Notes: generated by a model from the letters alone, not told the origin. Shown: positions 7,840-21,422, counted from the stretch's first letter. The stretch: DNA of 64,000 nucleotides from Microbacterium sp. W4I20 (GCF_030816505.1 NZ_JAUSYB010000001.1:2108001-2172000), one strand, 5' to 3'. Program-made: numbers and translations.

Positions 7840-9108
7840 CGCGCCCGCGGCCGGAAGACGGAACGGGTTGTCGCCGGCTGCCGCGAGCAGGTACCAGGCG
7901 GTCGCACCGGTGTGCAGACTCGCGTAGTACAGGTCGCCGAACCCGGAGTCGAGGCCGTCGGTCGACGTCGCCACGATCCCCTTGCCGTCGCCGTTCGGGG
8001 CGTCGTGCTGCGCAATCCGGATGCTGTCGAGCAGCGCTTCCGCGCGACCGGCATCGCCCTGGCCATCGCGCAGCCGCAGCGCCAGCGCGAGGTTGCCTCC
8101 GCCCTCGAACCACACTTTCGACACGTCGGCGTCGCTGATCGAGGGGCCCTGGTACGGGCCATCCGTGGCCATCAGGTTCTCGAGCGTCCAGTCGAGCGCG
8201 GCCCCGTAGCGCGTGTCGCCGGTGCCGAGGAAGCTCCAGGTCTGCGCGTCCAGCGGGATCGGCCGGGTGTTGATCGTGGAGCCGTCAAGGAGCGTGCCGG
8301 TGTCGACGTGGCCGTCGGCGCTCTGCATCGCGGCGACGAAGCCCGCGGCGACGGCAGCACGCTCGGACCACACCGGATCGCCGGTGAGCTGCGCCAGCTG
8401 CGTGAAGAATCCCGCGACGTCGCTGTTGTGCTCGGTCGACTTCCAGGTCAGCGACGCGCCGCTGTCGTTCTGGCCGCCGGTGTAGCCGAACGGCGCGCGT
8501 GCGAGGTCGGCGGTGTTCGCCTGGATCCACTGGCCGATCCGCAGGGCCCCGTCGAGATACCTGGACTCGCCCGTCGCGTGGAACAGCCGCGTGAGCGCCA
8601 TCCCGACCCAGGCCTGATTGCCGGTGAAGGTGCCGGGACCGGTGATCTCCATCCGACCCTGACGCATGCCGTGCGGTTCGTACGACGTCCGGACGCGGCC
8701 GTCGCTGATCGGGTCCTGCGCCTGGAAGAAGAGCAGCGCGTCACCGACCGCCTGCGCCCGGCGGAGATCGTCGGGGAGGCCGCGGGCGGTGTACGCAATC
8801 ACGACGAGGGCGTCGTCGTAGACGAAGGAGGGCGTGAAGTCCCAGCTCGGGGTGGTGAAGAACCCGCCTTGATAGCTGCGCGGCAGGCAGCGGCCGTCGC
8901 CGTCGCAGAACTCGTCGACACGGGCATCCAGGAACTCGTAGGCGAGCGAGACGGACTGCGCGGCATCGAGAGCGTTGCCCCCGGGACCCGGGTCGTCGGC
9001 GGAGGCAGCCGCCGAGGACACGAGAGGCACTGCACCCGCGAGCAGGGCCGCCGCCGCGAGCGCACCGATCATCGCCCAGGGCGCCGATCGGCGCGATGTG
9101 CCGGACAT
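7831..9108 (-). CDS. Secreted protein, predicted alpha/alpha-barrel (six-hairpin glycosidase-like)
   Basis: The protein has 425 residues with a clear Sec-type signal peptide: a basic start, a long Ala/Leu core and a likely cut near SAAASADD. It should act outside the cell. The body is rich in regularly spaced helices with aromatic Gly/Ser loops (FTPSFVYDDALVVIAY, GNQAWVGMALTRLF, KVWFEGGGNLALAL, DLYYASLHTGATAWYL). That pattern is typical of (alpha/alpha)6-barrel hydrolases and lyases. I cannot assign a numbered GH family or catalytic residues with confidence. It stands alone between purSQ and a divergent SDR gene. A short tandem duplication of its 3' end follows the stop. Confidence 0.6.
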   Translation of the reverse strand: MSGTSRRSAPWAMIGALAAAALLAGAVPLVSSAAASADDPGPGGNALDAAQSVSLAYEFLDARVDEFCDGDGRCLPRSYQGGFFTTPSWDFTPSFVYDDALVVIAYTARGLPDDLRRAQAVGDALLFFQAQDPISDGRVRTSYEPHGMRQGRMEITGPGTFTGNQAWVGMALTRLFHATGESRYLDGALRIGQWIQANTADLARAPFGYTGGQNDSGASLTWKSTEHNSDVAGFFTQLAQLTGDPVWSERAAVAAGFVAAMQSADGHVDTGTLLDGSTINTRPIPLDAQTWSFLGTGDTRYGAALDWTLENLMATDGPYQGPSISDADVSKVWFEGGGNLALALRLRDGQGDAGRAEALLDSIRIAQHDAPNGDGKGIVATSTDGLDSGFGDLYYASLHTGATAWYLLAAAGDNPFRLPAAGAED

Positions 9109-9360
9109 GGGTACCCCTCGATCGGAAGTGAGCGCGTCGCCTGTGCACGGCCGAAGGAGCCGCGAGAAAAGCCTGCCAGCGGCGACACGATCCGACTATG
9201 GGCGAAGGTCTATGGTTTGCGTCATCTCCCGTCGGCATCCGGCCACCCTCCTAGCAACAGACCTCGCAACGCGCAAGGCTTTTGCCGCCCCGCGCCGACT
9301 CTGCGCACGATGGCACCAGACCCCGACTCCATCTCCGATCGTCAGAGGAAAGGACACCCC

Positions 9361-10257
9361 ATGTCCCGCGACCAGTACACCTTCGTCAACCCCGCCGAGC
9401 TCTACTCCGACATCGAGCCCGAGAAGCAGCACATGCCGGAGCCCGGGCTCGACGCCGATCTCGCGCCGAAGGCCGACCTCGGCGAGGAGAGCTACCGCGG
9501 CTCCGGACGGCTGCAGGGGCGCAAGGCGCTCATCACCGGCGGCGACTCGGGCATCGGTGCCGCCACCGCCATCGCGTTCGCGCGAGAGGGCGCGGACGTC
9601 GCCCTCTCCTACCTCCCGGAGGAAGAGAAGGATGCGAGCCGCATCGCCGGCATCCTGCGCGAGGCCGGTGCGACGGTCGCCACTCTCCCGGGCGACCTGC
9701 GCGATCCCGAGTACTGCCGTGCACTCGTCGCCGACGCCGTGGAGGCGCTCGGGGGCCTCGACATCCTGGTGAACAACGGCGGCAAGCAGGTCTTCCAGGA
9801 GTCGCTGACCGACATCACCGACGAGCAGTTCGACGACACGTTCAAGACCAACGTCTACGCGATGTTCTGGATCACGAAGGCTGCTCTCCCGCACCTTCCC
9901 GCGGGTTCGACGATCATCAACACCACGTCGATCCAGGCGTACTCGCCGTCCGGCATCCTGGTCGACTACGCCTCCACGAAGGCGACCATCAACGCGTTCA
10001 CGAAGGGGCTGGCCGACCAGCTCGCTCCGAAGGGCATCCGCGTGAACGCCGTGGCGCCGGGACCGATCTGGACGCCCCTGCAGCCGAGCGACGGCCAGCC
10101 GCAGGAGAAGCTGCCGGAGTTCGGAGAGGACACCCCGCTCGGCCGCATGGGTCAGCCGGCCGAACTCGCCCCCGCGTACGTCTTCCTGGCGTCGGCGGAG
10201 TCGAGCTACGTCGCCGGCGAGACCCTGAACGTCAACGGCGGCATGCCGACCCCCTGA
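9361..10257 (+). CDS. SDR-family oxidoreductase (YhdF/YghA-type, stress-associated)
   Basis: NAD(P)-dependent short-chain dehydrogenase, 298 residues, with the roughly 50-residue N-terminal extension typical of the bacterial glucose/ribitol-dehydrogenase-like group. It has the cofactor loop TGGDSGIGAA and the active-site segment TTSIQAYSPSGILVDYASTK with Ser, Tyr and Lys. The usual NNAG motif is NNGG here, as in other members of this branch. A good AGGAAAGG precedes the ATG at 9361. The substrate is not known. The divergent region before it (9109-9360) holds no other gene that I can see. Confidence 0.85.
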   Translation: MSRDQYTFVNPAELYSDIEPEKQHMPEPGLDADLAPKADLGEESYRGSGRLQGRKALITGGDSGIGAATAIAFAREGADVALSYLPEEEKDASRIAGILREAGATVATLPGDLRDPEYCRALVADAVEALGGLDILVNNGGKQVFQESLTDITDEQFDDTFKTNVYAMFWITKAALPHLPAGSTIINTTSIQAYSPSGILVDYASTKATINAFTKGLADQLAPKGIRVNAVAPGPIWTPLQPSDGQPQEKLPEFGEDTPLGRMGQPAELAPAYVFLASAESSYVAGETLNVNGGMPTP

Positions 10258-10281
10258 CCGGAGACGGCCGTCGGCGCTCGG

Positions 10282-10710
10282 TCATGCCAGCGCCGGCGGC
10301 CACACCCCGATGATCACGGCCATGACCAGCACGGTCACGAGCTCGTGCGCGATGTTCAGTGTGGTCAGCTTCGTCGAGCGCCCCTCGAAGGCGTCGTGCG
10401 TGATGAACCGTGCGGCCGTGAATCCCGCCCACAGCGTCACGGCGGTCACGATCGTGCCCCACAGGAACGCGCCGCCATAGAAGTGCCAGGAGATGGCGGA
10501 TGCTCCGGCGAGCACCCATGCCGTGATGAAGCTCACGATGACCGTGGTGATGATCGGCCACATCGCCGTCGCGGCCGGCCTGTCCATGTCGACGTTCGCG
10601 AGCTTCGCCCAGCGCGTGCCGAACACTTTCGGCGCGTACCAGACCGAGCCGACCAGCATGCTCGATGCCGCAGCGATCAGGACCGCCCAGTAGTTGATCT
10701 CGGGAACCAT
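10282..10710 (-). CDS. DUF1761-family membrane protein
   Basis: Small integral membrane protein, 142 residues with four predicted helices. The start INYWAVLIAAASSMLVGSVW followed by YAPKVFG...W matches the DUF1761 family pattern (short helix, then WY-P-FG). The function of the family is unknown. ATG at 10710 has a GAGG-like ribosome site just upstream (rc of tttgcctcctc). An open frame continues further upstream through the neighbouring gene but is not coding. It is a single gene, convergent with the SDR gene and divergent from the alpha-glucosidase gene. Confidence 0.75.
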   Translation of the reverse strand: MVPEINYWAVLIAAASSMLVGSVWYAPKVFGTRWAKLANVDMDRPAATAMWPIITTVIVSFITAWVLAGASAISWHFYGGAFLWGTIVTAVTLWAGFTAARFITHDAFEGRSTKLTTLNIAHELVTVLVMAVIIGVWPPALA

Positions 10711-10824
10711 CTTTGCCTCCTCGAACCGGATGCCGCCAGGGTACTCCCCCTCTTCGCGCTCGGACGCGAGTCCCGGAGTCGAACCGATTCGATTCCTGCG
10801 CTGGCGGGCCTGTAGCCTGTTCGC

Positions 10825-12486
<1,662 letters not shown>

Positions 12487-12517
12487 TCGCAACGGTCTGC
12501 ATCCGCCATCGGCATCT

Positions 12518-12599
12518 GTCGACCCGCCCCTTTTCGTACGACCCGGCCCCTTACGACCGTCCACAAAGGGCCGGGTCGTACACAAAGGGGCGGGTCGAC
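12518..12599. repeat. Very long near-perfect inverted repeat between convergent genes
   Basis: Arms at 12518-12552 and 12566-12599 pair over about 34 bases with a couple of mismatches and one indel. Each arm holds two related units (cgacccgccccttttcg and cgacccggccccttacg), so the element is internally duplicated as well as palindromic. It lies between the convergent GH13 and flavin-reductase genes and could terminate both. Confidence 0.85.
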
Positions 12600-12652
12600 G
12601 AGGCTGTCGGGGGCGCGGGGCGACGAGGCTGTGAGCGCGGGGCGGGGGCGGG

Positions 12653-13153
12653 TCAGACCTCGGGGGTGAGGGGGTGGAACCGGCGGTCGAGGTAGACCAG
12701 CGGGCGACCGACCGGGCCGTGCAGCACCTCGAGCACTTCGGCGATGACCACGGTCGACGATCCGACCGGCACGCTCTGGATCGGTCGGCAACGCAGCGCC
12801 ACACGGGCGCCGGGCAGGTGCGGCTCTCCGGTCGGCAGCGTCTCCCACCCCTGCTCGGGGGTGAAGCGCGCGGCGCCGCTCACCGCGAACGACTGCGCGA
12901 GGGCGGAGTGCTCGTCGTCGATCAGGTGCACCACGAAGCTCTCCGCGGCGAGGATGGCGCCGGCGCTGCCGGTCGCGCGGGTGACCGAGAACACGATCGC
13001 GGCGGGGTCGACCGAGACCGACGAGACGCTGGAGGCGGTGAGCCCGACCGGACCTTCGGGGCCGGCGGCGGTGATGATGGCGACGCCCGCGGGGTGCGTG
13101 CGGAACGCGGCCTTCAGCCCCTCGCCGACCTCGCTCGGGATGGGAGTCGTCAT
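12653..13153 (-). CDS. Flavin reductase-like protein (FMN-binding split barrel)
   Basis: The protein has 166 residues and resembles NAD(P)H:flavin oxidoreductases that feed reduced FMN to partner monooxygenases. Visible family features are [12 protein letters not shown], the [17 protein letters not shown] segment (flavin-binding loop) and [13 protein letters not shown] at 13153 overlaps the stop of fdxA by four bases, so it is coupled to the ferredoxin. An upstream extension of the frame through fdxA is spurious. Pairing with a ferredoxin suggests a redox role; no oxygenase is adjacent. Confidence 0.85.
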   Translation of the reverse strand: MTTPIPSEVGEGLKAAFRTHPAGVAIITAAGPEGPVGLTASSVSSVSVDPAAIVFSVTRATGSAGAILAAESFVVHLIDDEHSALAQSFAVSGAARFTPEQGWETLPTGEPHLPGARVALRCRPIQSVPVGSSTVVIAEVLEVLHGPVGRPLVYLDRRFHPLTPEV

Positions 13154-13476
13154 GCGTGAGCCGCCTGCGGCGGGAGCGCGGCGATGATCGGGTGGTCGAA
13201 GGCGTACATCCCGACCTTCGCGGCGCCGCCGGGCGAGCCGATCTCGTCGAAGAACTCGACGTTCGCCTTGTAGTAGTCCTGCCACTCGTCGGGAAGATCA
13301 TCTTCGTAATAGATCGCCTCGACGGGGCACACCGGCTCGCAGGCGCCGCAGTCCACGCATTCATCCGGATGGATGTACAGGAACCGTTCGCCCTCGTAGA
13401 TGCAGTCGACCGGACACTCGTCGATGCAGGCCTTGTCCTTCACATCGACACAGGGCAACGCGATCACATAGGTCAT
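13150..13476 (-). CDS. fdxA: 7Fe ferredoxin FdxA ([3Fe-4S]/[4Fe-4S])
   Basis: Soluble electron carrier of 108 residues. The N-terminal cysteine set (C9, C17, C21, C25 in [20 protein letters not shown]) and the second set in [17 protein letters not shown] match the actinobacterial FdxA family. One cluster there is [3Fe-4S] and the other [4Fe-4S]. The acidic C-terminal half ([20 protein letters not shown]) is also characteristic. It is the first gene of a two-gene unit with the flavin reductase. The AT-richer stretch upstream (13477-13530) likely holds its promoter. Confidence 0.95.
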   Translation of the reverse strand: MTYVIALPCVDVKDKACIDECPVDCIYEGERFLYIHPDECVDCGACEPVCPVEAIYYEDDLPDEWQDYYKANVEFFDEIGSPGGAAKVGMYAFDHPIIAALPPQAAHA

Positions 13477-13601
13477 CGGGGCACACTCGTTCTCGTCACG
13501 TTCCCACCGTAAAACCTCAACCGCTGTTCAGGTCAAATCGGCGGGTCGCCGCGCCGCGAAAAACCTCGTGCCGCGAAACCCTGCGCCGCGGCATCCGCCC
13601 G

Positions 13602-15847
13602 TCAGGCCACGGTGAACTCGGCCGCCAGCAGCACCTCATCCCGGGACGACGGCCCGACGAGCAGCTCGAACACCCCCGGCTCGACGCGACGGATGCCGGC
13701 GGCATCCACGATCGTGCACTCGGCGACCGGCAGCTCCACCCGCACGCGTGCGGTCTCGCCGGGCGCGAGATCCACCTGTCGGTAGGTCTTGAGCTCCTTG
13801 TCGGTCCAGCTCACGCTGGTCACGGCATCCCGCACGTACACCTGCACGGTCTCGCGCACCGGGCGCTCCCCCGTGTTGGTCACGGTCACGTGTCCGACGA
13901 TGGTGTCGGCGACGCCGAGCCCGGTCGACGACAGCTCGAGGTCGGCGTACTCGACGCGCGTGTACGACAGCCCCTCACCGAACGCCCACGCGGGCGACTG
14001 GGTGAGGTCGGCGTACCGGTCTCCGTGCTGTCCGCGGATCTGGTTGTAGTACGTCGGCTGCTGGCCGACGTGCCGGGCGAAGGAGATCGGCAGCCGACCG
14101 GAGGGCTCGACCGCCCCGGTGATGATCTCGGCGAGCGCCCGTCCGCCCTGCATCCCCGGGCTGGCGGCCCAGATGACGGCCGCCGCACGCTGCACGGATG
14201 CCGGCAACACGAGCGGCTTCGAGGCGAGCAGCACCACGACGACGGGCTTCCCGGTCGCGATCAGGGCGTCGAGCATCGCGATCTGCCCGCCGACGAGTTC
14301 GAGCGTCGCGGTGGAACGCCCCTCGCCGACCAGTTCGATGCGATCGCCGACGACCGCGACGACCACATCGGAGTTGGATGCCGCGGCCACGGCCTCCGCG
14401 ATCAGCTCGGCATCCGGCGCGGAGGGCTGCACGACCGGCGGGCGGGGCTGCCCGTCGGGGAAGGTCGCGCCGGCAGGGTTCGGCGCGAGCGTCAGGATCT
14501 CGGCCCCGCGGGAGTACGAGACCTCCCACGGCGCGATCTGGCGCAGTCCGTCGAGCACGGTCGTGATCATGTCGCGGGGCTGGCCGTCGAGCCAGCCGGC
14601 CTGACCGGAGGAACCCGCCCAGTCGCCGAGCTGGTTCTGCGCGTCATCCGCGAGCGGCCCCACCACGGCGACCCGTCGCACATCAGCGGGCTGCACCGGG
14701 AGGAGGCCGTCGTTCTCGAGCAGCACGACCGAGCGCCGGGCGATCTCGAGGTTGAGCGCCGTGTGCTCGGCGCTGCCGACGACCTGGTCGAGCTCGGCGC
14801 GCGGGAGGCGCGGATCCTCGAAGAGCCCGAGCTCGAACTTCAGGGTGAGGATGCGTGCCGCGGCCACGTCGAACGCGTCCTCGGCGAGGAGGCCCTGCGC
14901 CACGGCATCCAACGCACCCTCGAAGAACCCGGGGGTGTTCATGATCATGTCGTTGCCGGCGGTGACCGCCGCCGCCGAGGCGTGCGGGTAGTCGGGCTGC
15001 ACCCGCTGCTCCCACACCATGCGGCCGACGTTGTCCCAGTCGGTGATGAGGGTGCCGGTGTAGTCCCACTCGCCGCGCAGCACGTCGCTGAGCAGCCACT
15101 CGTTGGTCGTGATGGGCACGCCGTCCATGGTCTGGTAGCCGAGCATGAACGACCGGCAGCCCTCCCGCGCGACCCGCTCGAACGGCGGCAGGAACCACGA
15201 CCGCAGCTTCCGCCGCGAGATGTCGGCCTCGCTCGCGTCGCGTCCGCCCTGCGTCTCGGAGTAGCCGGCGAAGTGCTTGGCCGTCGCGAGAACCGCGGTC
15301 GGGTCGTCGAGTCCGTCGCCCTGATAGCCGCGCACCATGGCGCTGGCGAGCTCGCCGATCAGGAACGGATCCTCGCCGAACGTCTCCCCCACGCGCCCCC
15401 AGCGCAGGTCGCGCGAGATGCAGAGCACCGGCGAGAACGTCCAGTGGATGCCGGTCACCGCGACCTCCTCGGCGGTCGCACGGGCGACGCGCTCGACGAG
15501 CTCGGCATCCCACGACGCGGCCATGCCGAGCTGGGTCGGGTAGATCGTGGCGCCGGGCCAGAACGAGTGGCCGTGGATGCAGTCCTCGGCCACGAGCAGG
15601 GGGATCTGCAGGCGCGTCTGAGCGGTCAGCTCGTTCGCCCGCAGGATGCGCTCCGGCGAGGTGTGCAGGATCGACCCGACGTTGCGGCGCAGGATGTGGT
15701 CGTCGAGATCGTCGCGCGCGTCGAGCTGCAGCATCTGCCCGATCTTCTCCTCGAGCGTCATCCGGCCCAGGAGGTCGGCGACACGTTCGGGGATCGACAG
15801 CGCGGGATCGAGGTACGGCGGGGCGGTGGTCACGGTAGGAGAGGTCA

Positions 15848-15848
<1 letters not shown>
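13602..15848 (-). CDS. GH3 beta-glucosidase
   Basis: Cytoplasmic family 3 hydrolase, 748 residues. The N-terminal TIM-barrel has RMTLEEKIGQML, LRWGRVGETFGED and KHFAGY, with nucleophile Asp270 in LITDWDN. The alpha/beta sandwich holds the second active-site wall, and a fibronectin-III-like domain ends the protein. No signal peptide is present. ATG at 15848 shares one base with the stop of the upstream Opp-type permease, so it is the last gene of that operon. This suggests the importer brings in beta-linked oligosaccharides or plant glucosides rather than peptides. The exact linkage is not readable. Confidence 0.93.
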
Positions 15849-16951
<1,103 letters not shown>

Positions 16952-16952
16952 C

Positions 16953-17948
16953 TCAGGCCTCCGACTGCCGAGTGCGCGGATCGAGCACCGCGTACGCGAT
17001 GTCGGCGAGGATGTTGGCGATCAGCACCGCCATCGTGATGATCAGGAACAGCCCCTGCATGAGCGGGTAGTCCTTCGCATTGGTGGCGTCGAGCAGGAGC
17101 TTGCCGACCCCGGGGTACGAGAAGACCATCTCCATCACGATCGTGCCGCCGACGATGAAGCCGATCGACAGCGCGAAGCTGGAGAGCTGAGGCAGCACCG
17201 CATTGCGGGCCGCGTAGCGCCACAGCACCCGGCTGTTCGGCATGCCCTTGGCCTGCGCGACCGTGATGTAGTCCTCATCCAGCACGGTCAGCATCATGTT
17301 GCGCATGCCGAGGATCCAGCCGCCGAGAGAGGCGATCACGATCGTCAGCACCGGCAGAGCGCCGTGCGCGATCACCTGGCCGATGAAGTCGAGCGTGAGC
17401 TCGGGGCTCGATCCCTTGTCGTAGGCGTGCGACGCCGGGAACCAGCCGAGACCGGTCGAGAGCACGGCGATCGCGATGAGTCCGAGCCAGAAGTACGGCA
17501 CGGTGCTGAAGAACGTCGAGATCGGCACGATGACGTCGGCGCGGCTGCCGCGCCGCCATCCGATGATGGCCCCGCCCGCGGTGCCGATCAGGAACGACAG
17601 GATCGTGGCGATCCCGACCAGCCCGACGGTCCACGGCAGCGCGGCGGAGATGACCTCGCCGACCGGCGCGAGTCCGTTCGAGAACGAGCGGCCGAGGTCG
17701 CCCGAGAAGAGCAGGCCCCAGTAATCGAGGTACTGCTGCCAGAGCGATGTGTTCTGATCCAGCCCGAAGAGGATGCGCAGGGCGCGCTCGGCCTCGGGGC
17801 TGATCTGGCCGGCGTTCTTCTGCATGTACGCGGTGACCGGGTCGCCCTTGAGCATGCGCGGCAGGAAGAAGTTGATCGTGATCGCGGCCCATGCGGTGAA
17901 CAGGTAGAAGGCGATGCGGCTGGCGATGAAGCGGAACGGGATTCTCAT
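16953..17948 (-). CDS. Opp/Dpp-type ABC transporter permease (DppB-like)
   Basis: First membrane subunit of the importer, 331 residues. It begins with the typical short tail and first helix (FIASRIAFYLFTAWAAITINFFLP) and the large periplasmic loop. The EAA loop is VAQAKGMPNSRVLW, and the C-terminus ends in DPRTRQ, typical of DppB. ATG at 17948 overlaps the preceding ATPase gene by four bases. With the DppC-like gene it forms the translocation pore. Confidence 0.9.
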   Translation of the reverse strand: MRIPFRFIASRIAFYLFTAWAAITINFFLPRMLKGDPVTAYMQKNAGQISPEAERALRILFGLDQNTSLWQQYLDYWGLLFSGDLGRSFSNGLAPVGEVISAALPWTVGLVGIATILSFLIGTAGGAIIGWRRGSRADVIVPISTFFSTVPYFWLGLIAIAVLSTGLGWFPASHAYDKGSSPELTLDFIGQVIAHGALPVLTIVIASLGGWILGMRNMMLTVLDEDYITVAQAKGMPNSRVLWRYAARNAVLPQLSSFALSIGFIVGGTIVMEMVFSYPGVGKLLLDATNAKDYPLMQGLFLIITMAVLIANILADIAYAVLDPRTRQSEA

Positions 17949-18753
17949 TCGGCTCCTCCGAACGGATGCTGCGTCGCGGACGCGAAGTGCTTCTCCGGGT
18001 CGGGCGATGCCGCCCTGAGCTCCTTCGTGTACGGATGCTGGGGGTTCAGGATCACGTCGTCGGCGGGGCCGTGCTCGACGACCTTGCCGTGGTGGAGCAC
18101 CATGATCTCGTCGCTGAAGTGCCGGGCGGTCGCCAGGTCGTGCGTGATGTACAGGACGCCGAGGCCCTCTTCCCGCTGCAGGTCGGCGAGCAGGGTGAGC
18201 ACGCCGAGGCGGATCGAGACGTCGAGCATCGACACCGGCTCGTCGGCGACCAGGATCGAGGGCCGCGAAGCGAGCGCGCGGGCGATCGCGACGCGCTGCC
18301 GCTGACCGCCGGAGAGCTCGTGGGGGCGGCGGTCGATCACGGCATCCGGGTCGAGGCGAACCCGCTCGAGCAGACGGCGGACCTCGGTCTCGGTCTCGTC
18401 CTTCGGGACGACGGCGTCGAGCTGGAGCGGACGCTCGACGTGATAGCGGATGGTGTGGGCGGGGTTGAGCGAGGCGAACGGATCCTGGAACACCATGCGC
18501 AGCTGCTGCCGATAGCGGCGGAGGCCACGACCGTGGCGGGGGATCGGGGCGCCGTCGAGACGCACCTCCCCGGAGGTCGGCGTCTCGAGCTGGGTGAGGA
18601 TCTTGGCGATCGTGGACTTGCCGCTGCCGGACTGTCCGACCAGGGCGACCGTCTGCCGGTCGCGCAGCGTGAAGCTGACGTCGTCGAGGGCGAGCATCGA
18701 CGCGGCGCCGCGCACGCGGTAGCGCTTGGTCACGTTCTGGAACTCGAGGAGCG

Positions 18754-18757
<4 letters not shown>
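17945..18757 (-). CDS. Oligosaccharide/peptide ABC transporter ATP-binding protein (DppF-like)
   Basis: Cytoplasmic ATPase subunit, 270 residues. Walker A is GQSGSGKST, the signature is LSGGQRQRVAIARAL, Walker B is ILVADEPVS and the switch His is in YITHDLA. It has the extended C-terminal region of the oligopeptide group but no long oligopeptide C-terminal domain. It is coupled to both neighbours through ATGA overlaps and pairs with the DppD-like ATPase encoded just upstream to form the heterodimeric motor. Confidence 0.9.
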
Positions 18758-19578
<821 letters not shown>

Positions 19579-19608
19579 GGGGATATCGCTTTCGTGGGGA
19601 CGGCCCTT

Positions 19609-19653
19609 CGTCTCGCTCCGCTCGCTCAGGAACCGAGCGAGCGGAGCGAGACG
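19609..19653. repeat. Perfect 19-base hairpin between binding-protein and ATPase genes
   Basis: Arms 19609-19627 (cgtctcgctccgctcgctc) and 19635-19653 pair exactly around a 7-base loop; pairing continues outward with one mismatch. It lies inside the operon, as does the hairpin between cebE and cebF. The arm sequence belongs to the same family as the unit at 6734-6770. A role in message stability or partial termination is inferred. Confidence 0.88.
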
Positions 19654-19659
19654 AGAGGG

Positions 19660-21330
19660 TCACTCGGCCGGCTTGAGCTTCGTGAGGATCAGCGGGACGG
19701 TGACCAACGTGGGGTCGGCCGTCGCGTACTGATCGTCCTCGCCGGGCCAGCCGACGTAACCACGCGTGTTGTACTCGCCGAGCACCGGGTGGGTGCCGAC
19801 CGGGATCACCGGCACGTCTTCGACGAACATCTTCTGCACCTCTTCGATCGCCGCGGTGCGCTCCTCCTCGCTTCCCGAGGTGGCGTAGGTGTTCAGCAGC
19901 TCCGTGGCGCGGTCGTTCTCGTAGCGGCCGAAGTTGAAGTCCACCTCGTCGCCGGTGAGCAGCCAGCGGCCGTCCATGGTGTCGGAGTAGAGGTCGTAGG
20001 GCGTGGTTCCGCCGTCGACCCAGTGCATGATCGCGTCGAAGTCGCCGGTGCGCTTGTTCGCCCACCAGGTGTCGGCGTCGGGGGTGTCGACCTTGGCGTC
20101 GGCACCGAGGGTCTCCTTGACCTGGTCGGCGATCAGGCTGATGCCGGTGACGTAGTCGTTCCAGCCCTGCGGCACCTGGAGGGTGAACGAGACGGGCTCG
20201 CCGTCCGGGTCCATCAGCGCGTCGCCGTCCCAGGTGTAGCCCGCGTCCTCGAGGATCCCGCGAGCGCCGTCGACGTCCATCGAGAACTCCTCGCCCTCGA
20301 ACTCGGGGGCGATGTACTGCTCACCGATCGGGGTGGGCAGGCCGGTGACCGAGGTGAGCTCGGGTCCGGCGTTCTCGCGCGCGATCTCGGTGTGTGCCGC
20401 GCGGTCGATGACCATGTTCACGGCCTGGCGGAACGCGAGGTCGTTGAACGGCTTCTCCTTGTGGTTGAGGAAGAGCACGTCGGGCGCCAGGTTGTTGGCC
20501 GCCCAGAAGACGTTGTGCTCGGGGTCCTTGTCGACGAAGGCGCTCTGCACGTCGGGGATGAAGGCCTGCGCCCAGTCGGCGTCGCCGTTGGCGAGGGCCG
20601 TGGTCAGCGCCGTGTTGTCGTTGTACGAGATGTAGTACAGCGTCGGCACGGCGAGGTCGCCGCCCCAGTAGTCGTCGCGCGCCTGGAGCGTGACCGACTG
20701 GCTGCTGAAGGTGTCGAGCGTGTAGGGACCGGTGCCGACGGGGTCGGGCGCGACCTCGGTGGTCGGGTCGGCGATGTCCTTCCAGATGTGCTCCGGCACC
20801 ATCGGGATGTGCAGCACCTGTGACTGCTTGACAAACTTCGACTCGGCGAAGGAGAGCACGACGTTCTCGCCGTCCTTGACGATGTCGGTCAGCTGGATGT
20901 TGCCGGTGTCGAAGGCCGGGGTGTTCCGGATCATGTCGTACGAGAAGATGATGTCGTCGGCGGTGAACTCCTCGCCGTCGCTCCAGGTGACGCCCGCGCG
21001 CGGGGTGACGGTGAGCTGCGTGTAGTCGTCGTTCCACTCGACCTTCTCGGCCAGCCACGGGGTGGTCTCGTTCTTTCCGACGGAGTTGACCATGGCGAGC
21101 GGCTCGAAGATGACGTTCTTGTAGCCGAGCTTGTTGGCCGACGAATCGCCGACCCAGGGGTTGTTCGACTCGGTGGTGATGGCGCCGTCGGGCTTGGCGA
21201 TCGTCAGCGCGGGGGATTCTCCGGAGCTGCCGCCGCCGTCGGTGCCGCCGCCGGCTGCGCACCCGGCGAGGACCGAGGTGCTGAGGGCGGCGATCGCTGC
21301 GACGGCGATCAGGGATTTTCTGAGCTTCAT
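19660..21330 (-). CDS. ABC transporter substrate-binding lipoprotein (SBP family 5)
   Basis: Extracellular binding protein of the Opp/Dpp-type importer, 556 residues. The start MKLRKSLIAVAAIAALSTSV leads to lipobox LAGC (Cys24), and GGAGAAGC precedes the ATG. Family 5 hallmarks include WSDGEEFTADDIIFSYDMIR and LFLNHKEKPFNDLAFRQAVN. The ligand is not certain: the family was named for peptides but several members bind beta-glucan oligosaccharides. The GH3 gene at the operon end favours an oligosaccharide here. It is the first gene of the operon, facing the divergent TetR gene across palindromic operators. Confidence 0.88.
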   Translation of the reverse strand: MKLRKSLIAVAAIAALSTSVLAGCAAGGGTDGGGSSGESPALTIAKPDGAITTESNNPWVGDSSANKLGYKNVIFEPLAMVNSVGKNETTPWLAEKVEWNDDYTQLTVTPRAGVTWSDGEEFTADDIIFSYDMIRNTPAFDTGNIQLTDIVKDGENVVLSFAESKFVKQSQVLHIPMVPEHIWKDIADPTTEVAPDPVGTGPYTLDTFSSQSVTLQARDDYWGGDLAVPTLYYISYNDNTALTTALANGDADWAQAFIPDVQSAFVDKDPEHNVFWAANNLAPDVLFLNHKEKPFNDLAFRQAVNMVIDRAAHTEIARENAGPELTSVTGLPTPIGEQYIAPEFEGEEFSMDVDGARGILEDAGYTWDGDALMDPDGEPVSFTLQVPQGWNDYVTGISLIADQVKETLGADAKVDTPDADTWWANKRTGDFDAIMHWVDGGTTPYDLYSDTMDGRWLLTGDEVDFNFGRYENDRATELLNTYATSGSEEERTAAIEEVQKMFVEDVPVIPVGTHPVLGEYNTRGYVGWPGEDDQYATADPTLVTVPLILTKLKPAE

Positions 21331-21376
21331 TGCTTCTCCTTGGGCACGGTCATTGTGCTGCGTGTGTGGGGACATC

Positions 21377-21398
21377 ACTTACTGGCGAGAAAGTAAGT
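21377..21398. promoter_or_regulatory. TetR-type operator 1
   Basis: Perfect palindrome acttact-N8-agtaagt in the divergent region between the binding-protein gene and the TetR gene. Its half-site AGTAAGT recurs partly at 21421-21427. It probably binds the adjacent TetR regulator and controls both directions. Confidence 0.75.
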
Positions 21399-21408
21399 AT
21401 TGGTGAGG

Positions 21409-21422
21409 TTACCCACTGGTAA
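21409..21422. promoter_or_regulatory. TetR-type operator 2
   Basis: The palindrome ttacc-N4-ggtaa is followed by another aagtaag half-site, 38 bases before the GTG of the TetR gene. It is likely part of the same control region as operator 1. Confidence 0.55.
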
